Of a DNA stretch of 43,253 nucleotides, positions 18,802 to 30,320 are shown one piece after another. Numbering within the stretch: the stretch's first letter is position 1; the number at the start of each line of letters is the position of its first letter. The translations under genes and the position numbers were made by a program. Location: contig JAUCBJ010005718.1 of the NCBI GenBank assembly GCA_032718475.1, positions 1-43,253 on the forward strand, given 5' to 3'. The notes below the pieces were generated by a model that saw only the letters and a program-made list of their open reading frames with translations, was not told where the DNA came from and ran no database searches. The stretch is from Nemertoderma westbladi. Its lineage: Eukaryota > Xenacoelomorpha > Nemertodermatida > Nemertodermatidae.

Positions 18802-19287
18802 AATGTAACAAATAAATTTTTTGGTGATAAGGGTTTTTGAGGTCGATAAATCCGATGGGCGAGGTTACATCCACCGGTTTAGTAGAGAAGTTGTGTAAAT
18901 AAGATCCTTATATTGTACCAGCAAAATTGGTATTAAAAATGGTTAAATTATTACACAAATTTCCATAGAAGTGCATACTTCAGTCAATCGATAGTCATTA
19001 GAGTAAAGTTTGTCTGTACCAAATTTGGAGAAAATCCCACCAATAGACCCCTTGTTGCTATGTAAAATCCATGTTGCTATGGAAAGAAACAGGTTATTGA
19101 ATGTGATCCGCATAATATATTTTTATAGACTTTTTTGGGGGTATTAACAAGGTAATGTAGAATACAAAAAATTGGTTTGGATGAATTGCTAATTTGTTAT
19201 TTATTATTATTTATTAGAATTATTATTATATTTATTTATTAGAATTATATTTTTCAGCTAGATTGACTCGCCTATTAATTCAACCTC
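18802..19287. other. A+T-rich non-coding stretch
   Basis: No gene or clear repeat apart from TTATTATTTATTAG-type low complexity near 19197-19250. Confidence 0.5.
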
Positions 19288-19800
19288 TCATATCACTCCA
19301 CAATGCGATTCACCGTCTAACATCGTAATTTCGGATGATCTAATACATTTTTTCACTTCTATTCCATTTTGTTGATACCACAGTTTTGACACTAAACATC
19401 TCGAGCACCCAGTGTCTACCAATGCGGGAATGACTATATCCATTTCTTCAAGTTGAATGCCAACTAATAGGAATTTCGCGTTACTGGGGAAACATCCGTT
19501 GGCTGCGTTGAGTCCCCCATTCCGTTTCCCGAAGGTTGTCGCCACGATGATGCCGCCAAAGCATTGCTACCTGAGACCGCATTCGTATACCCGTCTCGTA
19601 CTGTTACGGAATCCTCTCGCGATATGACCACAATCGTGACACCCGACGACATTTCCACTAACTTCTAGCTTGAAAACCATCGTAACGATCATTACCGGTA
19701 CCACCTCCATCAGTTACTGAGCAATTCCGAGCCCACGGTCCACAACGGTAACACTGAACATTACTACCACCGCTATAACATTTTTAATGTTAGAGCTCCA
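19288..19800 (-). pseudogene. Decayed gag/retropepsin fragment of an LTR retroelement
   Basis: On the minus strand, a knuckle-like CYRCGPWARNC (19721-19753; the usual His is lost) is followed in a shifted frame by CHDCGH (19624-19640). An 85-codon frame (19288-19545) then carries the retropepsin site ALVDTGCSRCLV, with the DTG at about 19408-19416. Two knuckles followed closely by a DTG protease is the order in Ty3/gypsy-type gag-pol. A stop and at least one frameshift separate the parts, and no reverse transcriptase follows, so this is an isolated remnant unrelated to copies A and B (DTGCS here, DSGST there). Confidence 0.65.
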
Positions 19801-19934
19801 GAAAACTCTATACTTCCCTTCCCATGGCAATAGATAAGAAATCTAAATAAAGGCATATGCCCCTTAAATAGGCAAAAATTGTTTATTTCCTTAGCTTCGT
19901 GGTAGCATTTCTTATTGGGCTTGATGACTGACTG

Positions 19935-19967
19935 AGATATGGGCGCGCTATGTTGCTGGGTCCGCCG
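19935..19967 (+). repeat. Single partial unit of the 55-bp minisatellite
   Basis: GGGCGCGCTATGTTGCTGGG and TCCGCCG match the main array at 20393-21441 in the same orientation, separated from it by the fold-back repeat. Confidence 0.7.
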
Positions 19968-20392
19968 CTGATCAAGGCTGAGATAATTGCCTGTTGAAAT
20001 GACTCCCCAGTCATCTCAGCCTAGGCTGAGAACACTCCTCAGTCGCCTCAGCCTAGGCTGAGAACACTCCCCAGTTATCTCAGCCTAGGCTGAGAACACT
20101 CCCATTAGGCTTAGATGACTAATTAAGTTATAATTCATACCCGTACCTGTGTTATTTTCGTATATTGCAAAAATAAAAATGTAACCTATGTTATTGAGAT
20201 ATCGTTTATTGTTTTGGTTAGAAAAGCCCGCCACTGTAACCTGCTCCTTTCCGTTAATTAAGAAATATAGGGAGAAAAATGGGAGGGAGGGGAGTGTTCT
20301 CAGCCTAGGCTGAAAAGACTGGGAGTGTTCTCACCCTAGGCTGAAAAGACTGGGGAGTCATATTTGGTGGGGAGTTACCTCAGCCTGTTACA
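19968..20392. mobile_element. Fold-back/MITE-like repeat with CTCAGCCTAGGCTGAG palindromes
   Basis: The left arm has three 32-bp units each containing the perfect palindrome CTCAGCCTAGGCTGAG (20015-20030, 20047-20062, 20079-20094). The right arm (about 20290-20390) carries similar text inverted (GTTCTCAGCCTAGGCTGAAA and a variant). The outer ends, read inwards, share AGGCTGAGATAA/AGGCTGAGGTAA and GACTCCCCAGTC. The central part has no ORF. Minisatellite sequence on both sides suggests insertion into the satellite. No target duplication could be fixed. Confidence 0.6.
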
Positions 20393-21441
20393 CCGGCACT
20401 GTGTATGGCTGACCGTTAGATCTGGGCGCGCTATGTTGCTGGGTCCGCCGGCACTGTGTATGGCTGACCGTTAGATCTGGGCGCGCTATGTTGCTGGGTC
20501 CGCCGGCACTGTGTATGGCTGACCGTTAGATCTGGGCGCGCTATGTTGCTGGGTCCGCCGGCACTGTGTATGGTTGACCGTTAGATCTGGGCGCGCTATG
20601 TTGCTGGGTCCGCCGGCACTGTGTATGGCTGGCCGTTAGATCTGGGCGCGCTATGTTGCTGGGTCCGCCGGCACTGTGTATGGCTGACCGTTAGATCTGG
20701 GCGCGCTATGTTGCTGGGTCCGCCGGCACTGTGTATGGCTGACCGTTAGATCTGGGCGCGCTATGTTGCTGGGTCCGCCGGCACTGTGTATGGCTGACCG
20801 TTAGATCTGGGCGCGCTATGTTGCTGGGTCCGCCGGCACTGTGTGTGGCTGACCGTGAGATCTGGGCGCGCTATGTTGGTGGGTCCGCCGGCACTGTGTA
20901 TGGCTGACCGTTAGATCTGGGGGCGCTATGTTGCTGGGTCCGCCGGCACTGTGTATGGTTGACCGTTAGATCTGGGCGCGCTATGTTGCTGGGTCCGCCG
21001 GCACTGTGTATGGCTGGCCGTTAGATCTGGGCGCGCTATGTTGCTGGGTCCGCCGGCACTGTGTATGGCTGACCGTGGGATCTGGGGCCGCTATGATGCT
21101 GGGTCCGCCGGCACTGTGTATGGCTGACCGTTAGATCTGGGCGCGCTATGTTGCTAGGTCCGCCGGCACTGTGTATGGCTGACCGTTAGATCTGGGCGCG
21201 CTATGTTGCTGGGTCCGCCGGCACTGTGTATGGCTGACCGTTAGATCTGGGCGCGCTATGTTGCTGGGTCCGCCGGCACTGTGTATGGCTGACCGTTAGA
21301 TCTGGGCGCGCTATGTTGCTGGGTCCGCCGGCACTGCGTATGGCTGACCGTTAGATCTGGGCGCGCTATGTTGCTGGGTCCGCCGCACTGTGTATGGCTG
21401 ACCGTTAGATCTGGGCGCGCTATGTTGCTGGGTCCGCCGGC
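20393..21441 (+). repeat. 55-bp minisatellite, about 19 units
   Basis: Head-to-tail units start CCGGCACTGTGTATGGCTGA and contain AGATCTGGGCGCGCTATG. Most units are identical or differ by one or two bases. A few carry shared variants (GGCTGGCCG, GGTTGACCG), pointing to spread of multi-unit blocks. The period is not a multiple of three, and short frames across it are not genes. The unit is G+C- and CpG-rich in an A+T-rich region. Confidence 0.95.
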
Positions 21442-24394
21442 TCTGTACCTTAGTGCACGTCCTAACCATATTACCGTATTTATTCCTAGGAATGATTTGC
21501 AACGAATTACTTATTAGGCAACTTTTGTTTGTGTATTTGTGGCCACTCTATCTACATAGTACCAAATATAGAATTAATTAATTGTGGATGAACTACTTTA
21601 GAATTGACGATCATTACGACATAGTGATTGGCCCCCCAAAACATTAAAGGCAGTTCAACCGGCCAGCTTCGCTCCGAGCCTCGCACGGGTTTATTAAGAT
21701 CTCGTTAGCCATGGAACTCATTATGATTATTATATTACAGGTTTACCTTGGAAATAAAGAAAATTAATCAATAATCAACTTACCGTGGTGAAGATTTCTT
21801 ACAAACTGATAGTATTGTGGTGATAAGTCTTGTTAATCGGTTTTTTGGGGTTTGTGTGTTTCAGTAGGAATATTATAGATGGGTTAGATTAGGAATCTTA
21901 GCCAAAACAATATTTAGTAAGAATTATTGCGTATTACAAAGACGTATAATAACAATATTTCAAATACACTTTTCACAAAATAATCACAACCTTACACCTT
22001 AACTAGAATGAGTAGCAATTAAAACCCCAACAAACGTAATAAAATATATTCAAATAAATACATTTAGATACACAGAGTTAGTGTCACGAGATAGCAACTG
22101 GATATAACCGTGTGCTCTATTGGTACCAAATCAATGGACTCGATATACATGACTTTATTATCTGCTGTTTGGAGATAATCTTAATATCTAACTAATATAT
22201 TTTTGGCGGATCATTCAAAGTGGCCATTCCAAAAGGTTGGCTATTATTTTATATTTTTTTTTAAATTATTGATGGGTTATGAAACCTGCAGTTATATTTT
22301 TTAGTTTAGACTACCGGTATATAGGTTAGGAGGTATCGATAGTATTTCTGGTACCGCACATATTGCTATCCCGTTAATTAATATAATTTTTGCACCAGGA
22401 ATTATAAACAAAACATTACACCTTGCGTACGGAATGACTGCTAATAACCACAAAATATAAATAAAATATACAAATAAGCCCATAAATCCGTAGTCAATAT
22501 CATGTGGAAATTCGCCATTATGGCCAGATCAATGTAAATTTGATTTCTCTGTATGCCCTGAACTACTGTTTAACACTGGCCATTTAGTGTTGATAAATAA
22601 ATTACCCTATATGGACACTTTATATAGGTTTGTAATATTTAATTAAGTCTAAGGAAATGAAACCTTGTCACAGAGTTTCTAACCATGACAGCTAGCTAGG
22701 GGGACTTTCGATGCAATCAAAATTAATTCCTCTCCTCCAGGGGAAAATCCTGGGTAAATAACAGCTGAACTGTTGTTACCTGTTCTATTAAATTAAATTT
22801 TTGTATTGTTAGAATAACGAGCCATTGTGACCTGCTCCTTTCCATTAATTGTTTATTTAACAATGAGGCGAGATTTTCAATTCTTCAATATTCCAGACCT
22901 CAAATGGTCCAAATAAAATCAAAGTAATATAAACGTGTGTAATCACAAAAGATATTAAAATTATGTAAGTATGTATTTATTGAAATGATGAGTAAAATAC
23001 ATTTTGATATTAATTTAGCAGTAGCAATATTAAATTAGCAGATTCGAATTCAATAACTAACGCCAGGAGATACTCTCATTACGTGACTAACATTTATCTT
23101 TCAATTTAAGTGATTGTATATTTCTTAGTAAAGAAACATATGATACAGAGATAGGTTCATTATAAGAACCAAAATAATAAACTAGAGGAAATATTGACGC
23201 ACGACCCAACGATGCAATGTAGAAGCAATGGATGTACAGTAGGATGTACAGTAGGACCTACACCCCCTATGAATGGAGCAGTATTTCATCAATTTAATGG
23301 CATGTCCTAATTGTATGGGAATGAATCGTCCTCTTGTTTAGATTATCAACGATAAGAGGTTGAGACTGATCTACTATCAAATTAAAAATGACGAGTGAAA
23401 ATTGAGTTGCCAATATTTCAGCCACTACAGTTTTTTTTAAACAATACGAGTATTTTTAATTAAAACTGTTTAGGGCTTACTAAATAGTAAATCTCGTTTT
23501 ATTATAATTTTTAAAATATTATTTTAACTATTAAATTAGCTTTTTGTTCATTAAATCATCTCCTGAATAGTCATAAACCACATTAGTATAATAATTACAG
23601 CCGTTCCATAAAAATTTCGTTGTAAGTACTCTCACCATTAAATCATAAAGAAACAACAATTGCCCTTTTGCAATACCTTAACATGCCGTCAGGGGGTGCT
23701 CCAATTTACACTTATTCACTGTCATTATTTTATATATATATATTGCACATAATGGACACGTGGCCCTAGTGTGTATCTTTTGAAACTAAAAGCAAATAGC
23801 AACTAAACGCAATATGGCCACTTTTACTTGACAATCAATTTTGGAAAGTTTATATGATTAAAAATACACCTTATCATTTGTAGTGCCATATTTCAAGGAC
23901 ACAGAGGTTCTGAAAACGTTTCAAGTCTTAAAATTAATATAAAGGGCAATATATTCACTTTGTTAAATGTGGCCATATTGACCGTTTTAAGATATATATA
24001 TATATATCAGAAGAATAATAATTGAGTAAACTTACTACAATAGTCTAAGCCTAAGGACAGCTTAATCAATAAAGATATAATTATCTATTTTTTTACAATA
24101 ATTAATTAATCAATACTCTGTCAATGCCACTATTATCTACTATTCTAAATATACAATCTGACAATATAAATTAAATATGATATGGGTGCCGCTTCTGTTT
24201 GTCGATATATACATGCCGTTTCTACCGTTTCTATAATATCATCATCATATCGTTATACAGATATACAGGTAGTCCAACTGACAGACGAATCACTAGTGTA
24301 GCAATATTTCAGTACACAGTCTGAAAGTAGCATACATAGGCAATAGGATTAACATTAATAATGTAAAACTATAAGTTTAATAAGCAACATATTT
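21442..24394. other. A+T-rich intergenic DNA
   Basis: No convincing gene. It contains short (TA)n runs near 23734 and 23994, and a block near 22812-22846 (ACCTGCTCCTTTCC) that also occurs at 20235 inside the fold-back repeat, so a related diverged copy may lie here. Remaining short frames lack recognisable content. Confidence 0.5.
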
Positions 24395-24845
24395 GCATAT
24401 ACATACATATACATACATATACGGGCTCCACCTATATATACAATTATACAAATATATTAAAAATACAACTATTATTAAACGAAATCCCCAAAGCCCACCA
24501 AGTGCATAGTGCCGAAACCCAACCGTAATCAGTGCGGGGTACATACGAGTTTCTGGGTGACGAACTCAAGCAAATCCCAAGGTAAAGCTTCCCGACCAAC
24601 AGGAAGGTACTGGTATCCGTTTGTCTCAAGCATGCTAAACTGCTCGCTAATGGCTAATGCAATCCAAACGACCCTGAACTGCTCTGGACACGTCATTCAC
24701 AGAGGTTACAACATCTTGGTTTACAGATATTATATATCAGACCCTTAAGGCTGTAATGATAATTCGAACCCAGTTATACTCGATTGTAAATAAACTTTCT
24801 CATTGCAAGGGTTTAACTGTGTGGCACTATCCGACTACGATATTG
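24395..24845 (-). mobile_element. Possible tRNA-derived SINE
   Basis: On the minus strand, GTAGTCGGATAGTG (24838-24825) resembles an RNA polymerase III A box and TGGGTTCGAATT (24772-24761) is a good B box, about 66 bases apart and so longer than in most tRNAs. A body of about 330 bases follows and ends in a short repeated tail of TATATG type (24394-24421). A tRNA-like head, unrelated body and microsatellite tail fit a SINE. No second copy is present in the window and no target duplication was found. Confidence 0.4.
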
Positions 24846-25654
24846 ATGAGACATAATGATAGCGGTTTGTACCTAACTAGATAATACAAACGGTTCTCGT
24901 AGTCCAATCTCTCACCGAACCCCAAATCGCTCTAACCCACAGTCACTGGATCGCTAACAATGCGTGAATAGTTGGGGTTCAATGATTGCCCGAATAAACA
25001 CCACAGAAACAAGAAAACTTCGAATTGGTTATGATCCACAGATTATCCTGGCCGAATCCTAAGTTAAAATACCGCTATCATCTCTACTGAGTCTGAACTG
25101 ACTCCTGAATATTTTGTGGCGTGTTCTAATAAGCAGTCACGAAACGCCATTGTGTTTGCAAGCAGCAAGCAATACCTGCATACGACTATGGAATAAATCA
25201 TTGCTAGGTTGCATAGAACGGAAGAGGAGAACACCTTGGAACGGAATCCTATAATCAATCACTCATTGACTAGTCGCAAACCAGAGCCAGACAGCCAGAA
25301 CGGATCGATTATTCCTTAACGGATAGAAAGGAACTTCCCCCTCAGATATTTGTTAGTAGCTTACCGGTACCGGTACTACTGGTCGTCAGGTCGTACCAGG
25401 TGCCAGGCAGCCAGGTAGGCCCGGCCCATCCTCCATCTACATACACCTACACGCTACCCAACCTGCATACTTGCATACCGGTATAAAAAATGCTTCTATC
25501 ATCTATGTTCTACCAGCACACTGGTCGATACCCCAAACAGCTATTGCCACACACACCACACAGACACAGACAAAATAATTCACCTACCATCACAACCGTG
25601 ACGTGACAGGCACCCGGCAGCCTGGTGCCCTGGATTGGGATCAGAAAACTACTA
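24846..25654. other. Non-coding spacer
   Basis: No gene recognised. A cluster of ACCGGTACCGGTAC-type palindromes lies near 25360-25485. Confidence 0.45.
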
Positions 25655-25684
25655 GGATCGGCATGCTGCATTGCAGCTGCATTT

Positions 25685-26258
25685 TTAAGAATGCTGTGCC
25701 GGCTTGTCAACAAAATTGCACCGCCACAACTCCCTATCACCCATGACATTTGCTAGATCATCCGCATCTTTAAGGCCAGTGTCCTTTAAGATGCGTCTCA
25801 AGAAAGTCATGGGCTGTCCACCATGCTTATTCACTCCATGAGGCTGCCAAAGTACAAGATTATGCACTGGCTGGTCCTCACGGCGAAAGCAATGTCCTGC
25901 AAAGCGGAGGCGATTTTGTTCTAGTGTCAAGCTTGGGGGAACCAATGAGACACCTCCAATGTTATATAGTGTCTGGTTGGAGATGTGTGCATTGTACTTG
26001 ACACAATGTACCCGGCGTAGCATTCTTGTGAATGTGCCATCCAGAGATTTGGTGTCCTCAGCAGTTAGAGCCCAGCATGGACTCCCGTAGAGGAGTACTG
26101 GAACTACTGCTGCTCTGAATAATCGGACCTTAAGTTTCCGATTAATTCTAGGTGACTTCCAAATCCTGGAAAGCCTATTCAAGGCTGCCCATGCCTTTCC
26201 CTTACGTATTCGAAGGTCCTCTCCTGACTTCCGGATCCATGATCCCAGGTAACAGAAG
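25685..26258 (-). pseudogene. LINE C-terminal 191 codons beyond the insertion
   Basis: This resumes in phase directly after the duplicated target (YLGSWIRKSGEDL) and runs to the stop at 25685. It contains VVPVLLYGSPCWALTAED, the region after the RT, and the RLRFAGHCFRRED ... GGQPMTFLRR ... MGDRELWRC block typical of this LINE group. It is cut off from its start by 1.3 kb of inserted DNA, so it is not translated as part of the LINE protein. The ATG at 26182 is internal and not a real start. Confidence 0.85.
26251..26258. repeat. Target duplication AACAGAAG, left
   Basis: The same 8 bases occur at 27569-27576. Uninterrupted LINE copy 2 carries the site once (38408-38415, complementary strand). 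Confidence 0.85.
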
Positions 26259-27568
26259 GGTTATATTGAAAAATATCGAGACATGAAAAATATCGAGAGT
26301 AAAAATAACGCGAGTAAAAACATCGAGTGTTGAAAAATAACGATAATATCGAGAGTTCAAAAAATATCGAGAGTAAAAATATCGAGGGTAAAAATATCGA
26401 GAGTAAAAATAACGAGTGTTGAAAAATATCGAGAGTAAAAATATCGAGAGTAAAAATATCGAGTGTTGAAAAATATCGAGAGTAAAAATATCGAGTGTTG
26501 AAAAATATCGAGAGTAAAAATATCGAGTGTTGAAAAATATCGAGAGTAAAAATATCGAGTGTTGAAAAATATCGAGAGTAAAAATATCGAGTGTTGAAAA
26601 ATATCGAGAGTAAAAATATCGAGTGTTGAAAAATATCGAGTGTTGAAAAATATCGAGTGTTGAAAAATATCGAGTGTTGAAAAATATCGAGAGTAAAAAT
26701 ATCGAGTGTTGAAAAACATCGAGAGTAAAAATATCGAGTGTTGAAAAATATCGAGTGTTGAAAAAAATATCGAGAGTAAAAATATCGATAGTAACAATTT
26801 TTTTAAATAAGGGTTGTATTATAATTTTTTTTACTAAAAATGTTCTAGAACAACAATATCAACATTTGGTAGCTTATACAGTACGTGTTCTAATATAATA
26901 TTTAACAATATTTATAATATTTATCAAAATTTGTAGCTAGCACTTCTTTTATAATATTTATTAAAAAAATAGCAAAAACTAGCTAGTATAATACATCTGG
27001 TAAATGGGTACCCAAGGTGTATTACATAATGCCATTCACTTGCACTGTTGTAACCCATGCACTGCAATATTGTTCCATAATTCTAAATAAAATGCTCAAG
27101 CAAAATGCAATATTTTTACTCTCGATATTTTTCAACACTCGATATTTTTACTCTCGATATTTTTACTCTCGATATTTTTCAACACTCGATATTTTTCAAC
27201 ACTCGATATTTTTACTCTCGATATTTTTCAACACTCGATATTTTTACTCTCGATATTTTTCAACACTCGATATTTTTACTCTCGATATTTTTCAACACTC
27301 GATATTTTTACTCTCGATATTTTTCAACACTCAATATTTTTACTCTCGATATTTTTCAACACTCGATATTTTTACTCTCGATATTTTTCAACACTCGATA
27401 TTTTTCAACACTCGTTATTTTCGATATTTTTCATCTCGCGTTATTTTTACTCTCAATATTTTTTAATCACGTTAATTTTCAACACTCGTTATTTTTACTC
27501 TCGATATTTTTACTCTCGTTATTTTTACTCTCGATATTTTTCAAGTCTCGATATTTTTCACCATTACC
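26259..27568. mobile_element. Fold-back transposon with long tandem-repeat inverted arms
   Basis: A 1310-bp insertion in the LINE frame. Both ends read inwards as GGTWAT then TGAAAAATATCGAGAC. The left arm (26259 to about 26790) and right arm (about 27111-27568) are arrays of two alternating subunits, ATCGAGAGTAAAAAT and ATCGAGTGTTGAAAAAT, in opposite orientation, so the element can fold on itself. The central 320 bp is A+T-rich without an ORF. It is non-autonomous. An 8-bp duplication fits hAT, P or Merlin-type transposases; the family cannot be fixed from the ends alone. Long frames on either strand (STLDIF repeats) are artefacts. Confidence 0.9.
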
Positions 27569-30320
27569 AACAGAAGTCATCCACATGCTCAAGCATACCA
27601 TCCTTTGAGCTTATGCTCATCCGATCAGAGACGTGCTGAGGACTTTCAAAGTTAACTGTCAGAATTTTGGTCTTTCTGGAGTTAATAAAAAGACCAACAC
27701 TAGAAGCAGCATGTTCTAATGAGCTGAGGAGCCGCTGGGCTCCCTCTAATGATTCTGAGAGTACTCCTAAGTCATCAGCAAAGTCTAGATCAGTTAGGTA
27801 CTTGGCAGGATTTCCTCGACTTCTGGAGCCAGTAGGTGGAGTTATCATCACCCCATCATCATTATGATGATCTAAGGACATGCGTAGAACATAGTCAACC
27901 ACAATAATGAACAAGAATGGTGCAAGTGTGTCTCCTTGGAGGACGCCCCATAACACTTCAAATGGTTCTGTGTCACCATCAACAGTAGACACAAATGTTG
28001 TCGAACCATCGTATACTGATCTGATTGCTGCAATAATTTCATCAGGAATCCCATATAATGAAAGTATGCTGAACATACGTGAGCGAGAGACTGAATCAAA
28101 GGCCTTGAAGAAGTCAACAAAGATAACAGCCAGATGCCTGTCTTTCTTTTTTGATAACTCTTCAATTATCCTTCTAAGTGCCAAAATGGGCTCCATGGTC
28201 CCACGACCTTTACGGAACCCATTCTGATTTCCACGTAGCAGTCTCTCAATGGGATCCCTGATGCGATTTAATAGAATTCTATTGTATAGTTTTGCAGCAA
28301 TCGAGATCAATGAGATTCCCCGAAAAGAACCATAGAGTGTTAGGTTGCCCTTCTTGGGAACTGGCACCAACTTATTTGTTTTCATTTCTTGTGGGACTCT
28401 TGTTGTACGGTACATGTCTACTATGATGGGATAGATGAGCTTTAAACACTCAGGTATTTTAAAGACCTCAGGGGGAACACCATCTACTCCACTGGCACGA
28501 TTGGTCTTAATGCTCTTTGCAGCAGCCTTCACTTCTGCAAAGGAGATATCGCCAATGGGAATATCTGGGAGTACAGACTCAGACACTTTTACTTCTATAA
28601 AGTTATCAGGCAATACCCTGTCATTATTGAGGAGCTTTTCAAAGTGGGCTTTCCAACCATTGAGGCGATCGGCTGGTGATTCAGCCTTAACCTTGGTGGT
28701 TGGTTGGCTTTTCCGCCCAGTAAGCAGATTGATCGATTTCCATGCCTGGGATGATTGCCTGCTGTCGTCAGCATCATTGATGGCATCAACCTGTTGGTTT
28801 ATTAGCTCCTGTAGATTAACAGAGTACTGCCTGTTCAGGGACCTAGATGCAGCTTTAACTGCATTCTTGGCCGCTGTAGTCTGTTTGAGTCGGGACTCTT
28901 TCTGCGCCTTATGAAGGTCATTTCGGCACTTCTGAATTTTGTTGTCAGTCCAGGGGGCCCTTTTCCTGTTTCGAGGGTATACAGGAACTGTTTCTGCAGC
29001 TGCTAACTTAACTGCTTCTGTAAAGGCAGTATAGCCCTCACAGTGATCTGCCGCCTCAGAGGCAAGAGCCTCATACCTGTTGCTCAGCTGTAGTGTGAAG
29101 CTGGATCTCACACTTGGCTGTTGCAACAGAGAGGACCAGTCATGCCGTGGCAAGGCAGATTTCGTTGTTCTGCTAGCACGCAGACTAAGTCTTACCTTGG
29201 CCACAATAAGGCGGTGATCACTGGAGAAGGGTCGAAGTGTAAATGCATTACAGTCTTGTATAGAGCTCCTGTATTTCCTACGAAACAGAATATGGTCTAT
29301 CTGGGACTTGTGACCACTGGGTCCACTATGAGTCCATAGCTTTCCAGTTCGCTTCTTGAACTGGGTTCCAGCCGAAAACAATCCATTTCCAGAGATAAAA
29401 TCCTGAAGATGGACAGAATTTCGGTTAACACTATTGCTACAGACCCAGGGCGATGTAGGTGATTGATGCAGACTTGCATTAAAGTCTCCCAGGAATGTTA
29501 AGAATGCATGCTGATCCACTCCATCAGTTGCTGCTTGTAGATTGTGGTAGAAATTTTCCACCTCCTCTACAGGGGCAACACTAGTTGGAGAGTAGCACAC
29601 AATCAGAACCACCTTAGGAAACTTCTTAGCCAGTCTTCCAGAACATGAGAAGTGGCAACGGATGATGCGGTTAGAGATTTGGTCTATTTTGTCCAATGCT
29701 GCATGTGCAGTTGGATTCATCAATAGACCAATTCCACCATTGCCACTATCATCTGCTGACGCGAGGGCGAGTCGCCAACCGCCCCCCATGTCCTTAATCA
29801 GAACCTCATCAGTCTGTCCAGTCTGCATTCGGTGCTCTTGAACACCCACTGCGCTAAGAGAAAGCTTATCTGCCAAGGCAGTCAGCTCACCTTGTTGCAT
29901 TGGGGACCCGAGTGTTAGGGTGTTTACTGAGGCTAGTCTAGTGACTTGCCTCAGATTCACCAATGGCTTTGTTGGTCGGGGTGGAACATGAGAGTAGCCT
30001 CCAACTCCAGAATCCCTCTCCCCATCACAATCTGGCCTCCCTGGTGACCCAGGGTTTGGGCCAGAAAGGTCATCAGGAAAGGGACTCAAAGAATTGTTGG
30101 CTGCTCTATCTCCAGTAGGGGGTGAGACAGGCAGCCGGTCAGGAGTTAACTGACGCCTGTGAGGCCGATTGTGTCCGGTAATTCCACTGGCCTCTAGTGG
30201 CCGGACCTCCGCATTGCTAATGTAATCCATAGTGGGGGTTGGGGGGTGCTTTTTTACCGAGTCAGCTCTCGGGGCAAATACCGCACCCTGGTTTGCCATT
30301 CCACAGGGTGGGTGTCGCAA
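27564..30320 (-). CDS. LINE endonuclease-reverse transcriptase, N-terminal 918 codons
   Basis: Residues about 128-376 are an exonuclease-endonuclease-phosphatase (APE) domain: VQEHRMQ with Glu162, LGDFNAS at 278-283, SQIDHILF around Asp342 and SSDHRL at 366-371. The reverse transcriptase follows: FVDFFKAFDSV, GVLQGDTLAPFLF and the catalytic FADDL at 847-851. The product would nick target DNA and copy LINE RNA there. The frame is intact for its whole length. It is cut at DDFC, where the fold-back element enters; the last two codons (Trp and stop) are fold-back sequence. The upstream ATG choice is uncertain because the first 120 residues are Pro-rich and unlike any domain I know. Confidence 0.88.
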   Translation of the reverse strand: MRHPPCGMANQGAVFAPRADSVKKHPPTPTMDYISNAEVRPLEASGITGHNRPHRRQLTPDRLPVSPPTGDRAANNSLSPFPDDLSGPNPGSPGRPDCDGERDSGVGGYSHVPPRPTKPLVNLRQVTRLASVNTLTLGSPMQQGELTALADKLSLSAVGVQEHRMQTGQTDEVLIKDMGGGWRLALASADDSGNGGIGLLMNPTAHAALDKIDQISNRIIRCHFSCSGRLAKKFPKVVLIVCYSPTSVAPVEEVENFYHNLQAATDGVDQHAFLTFLGDFNASLHQSPTSPWVCSNSVNRNSVHLQDFISGNGLFSAGTQFKKRTGKLWTHSGPSGHKSQIDHILFRRKYRSSIQDCNAFTLRPFSSDHRLIVAKVRLSLRASRTTKSALPRHDWSSLLQQPSVRSSFTLQLSNRYEALASEAADHCEGYTAFTEAVKLAAAETVPVYPRNRKRAPWTDNKIQKCRNDLHKAQKESRLKQTTAAKNAVKAASRSLNRQYSVNLQELINQQVDAINDADDSRQSSQAWKSINLLTGRKSQPTTKVKAESPADRLNGWKAHFEKLLNNDRVLPDNFIEVKVSESVLPDIPIGDISFAEVKAAAKSIKTNRASGVDGVPPEVFKIPECLKLIYPIIVDMYRTTRVPQEMKTNKLVPVPKKGNLTLYGSFRGISLISIAAKLYNRILLNRIRDPIERLLRGNQNGFRKGRGTMEPILALRRIIEELSKKKDRHLAVIFVDFFKAFDSVSRSRMFSILSLYGIPDEIIAAIRSVYDGSTTFVSTVDGDTEPFEVLWGVLQGDTLAPFLFIIVVDYVLRMSLDHHNDDGVMITPPTGSRSRGNPAKYLTDLDFADDLGVLSESLEGAQRLLSSLEHAASSVGLFINSRKTKILTVNFESPQHVSDRMSISSKDGMLEHVDDFCW
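27569..27576. repeat. Target duplication AACAGAAG, right
   Basis: Pairs with 26251-26258. Confidence 0.85.

Noticed and set aside
20393-21441. CRISPR-like array
   Set aside because: Head-to-tail units without unique spacers in a eukaryotic setting; a minisatellite.
26357-27608. Long frames of STLDIF/FTLDIF repeats on both strands
   Set aside because: Products of the fold-back tandem subunits; they occur on both strands and have no protein-like composition.
29121-29339. Plus-strand frames opposite the LINE
   Set aside because: Shadows of the LINE coding frame. Similar shadows lie opposite the pogo transposase and LINE copy 2.
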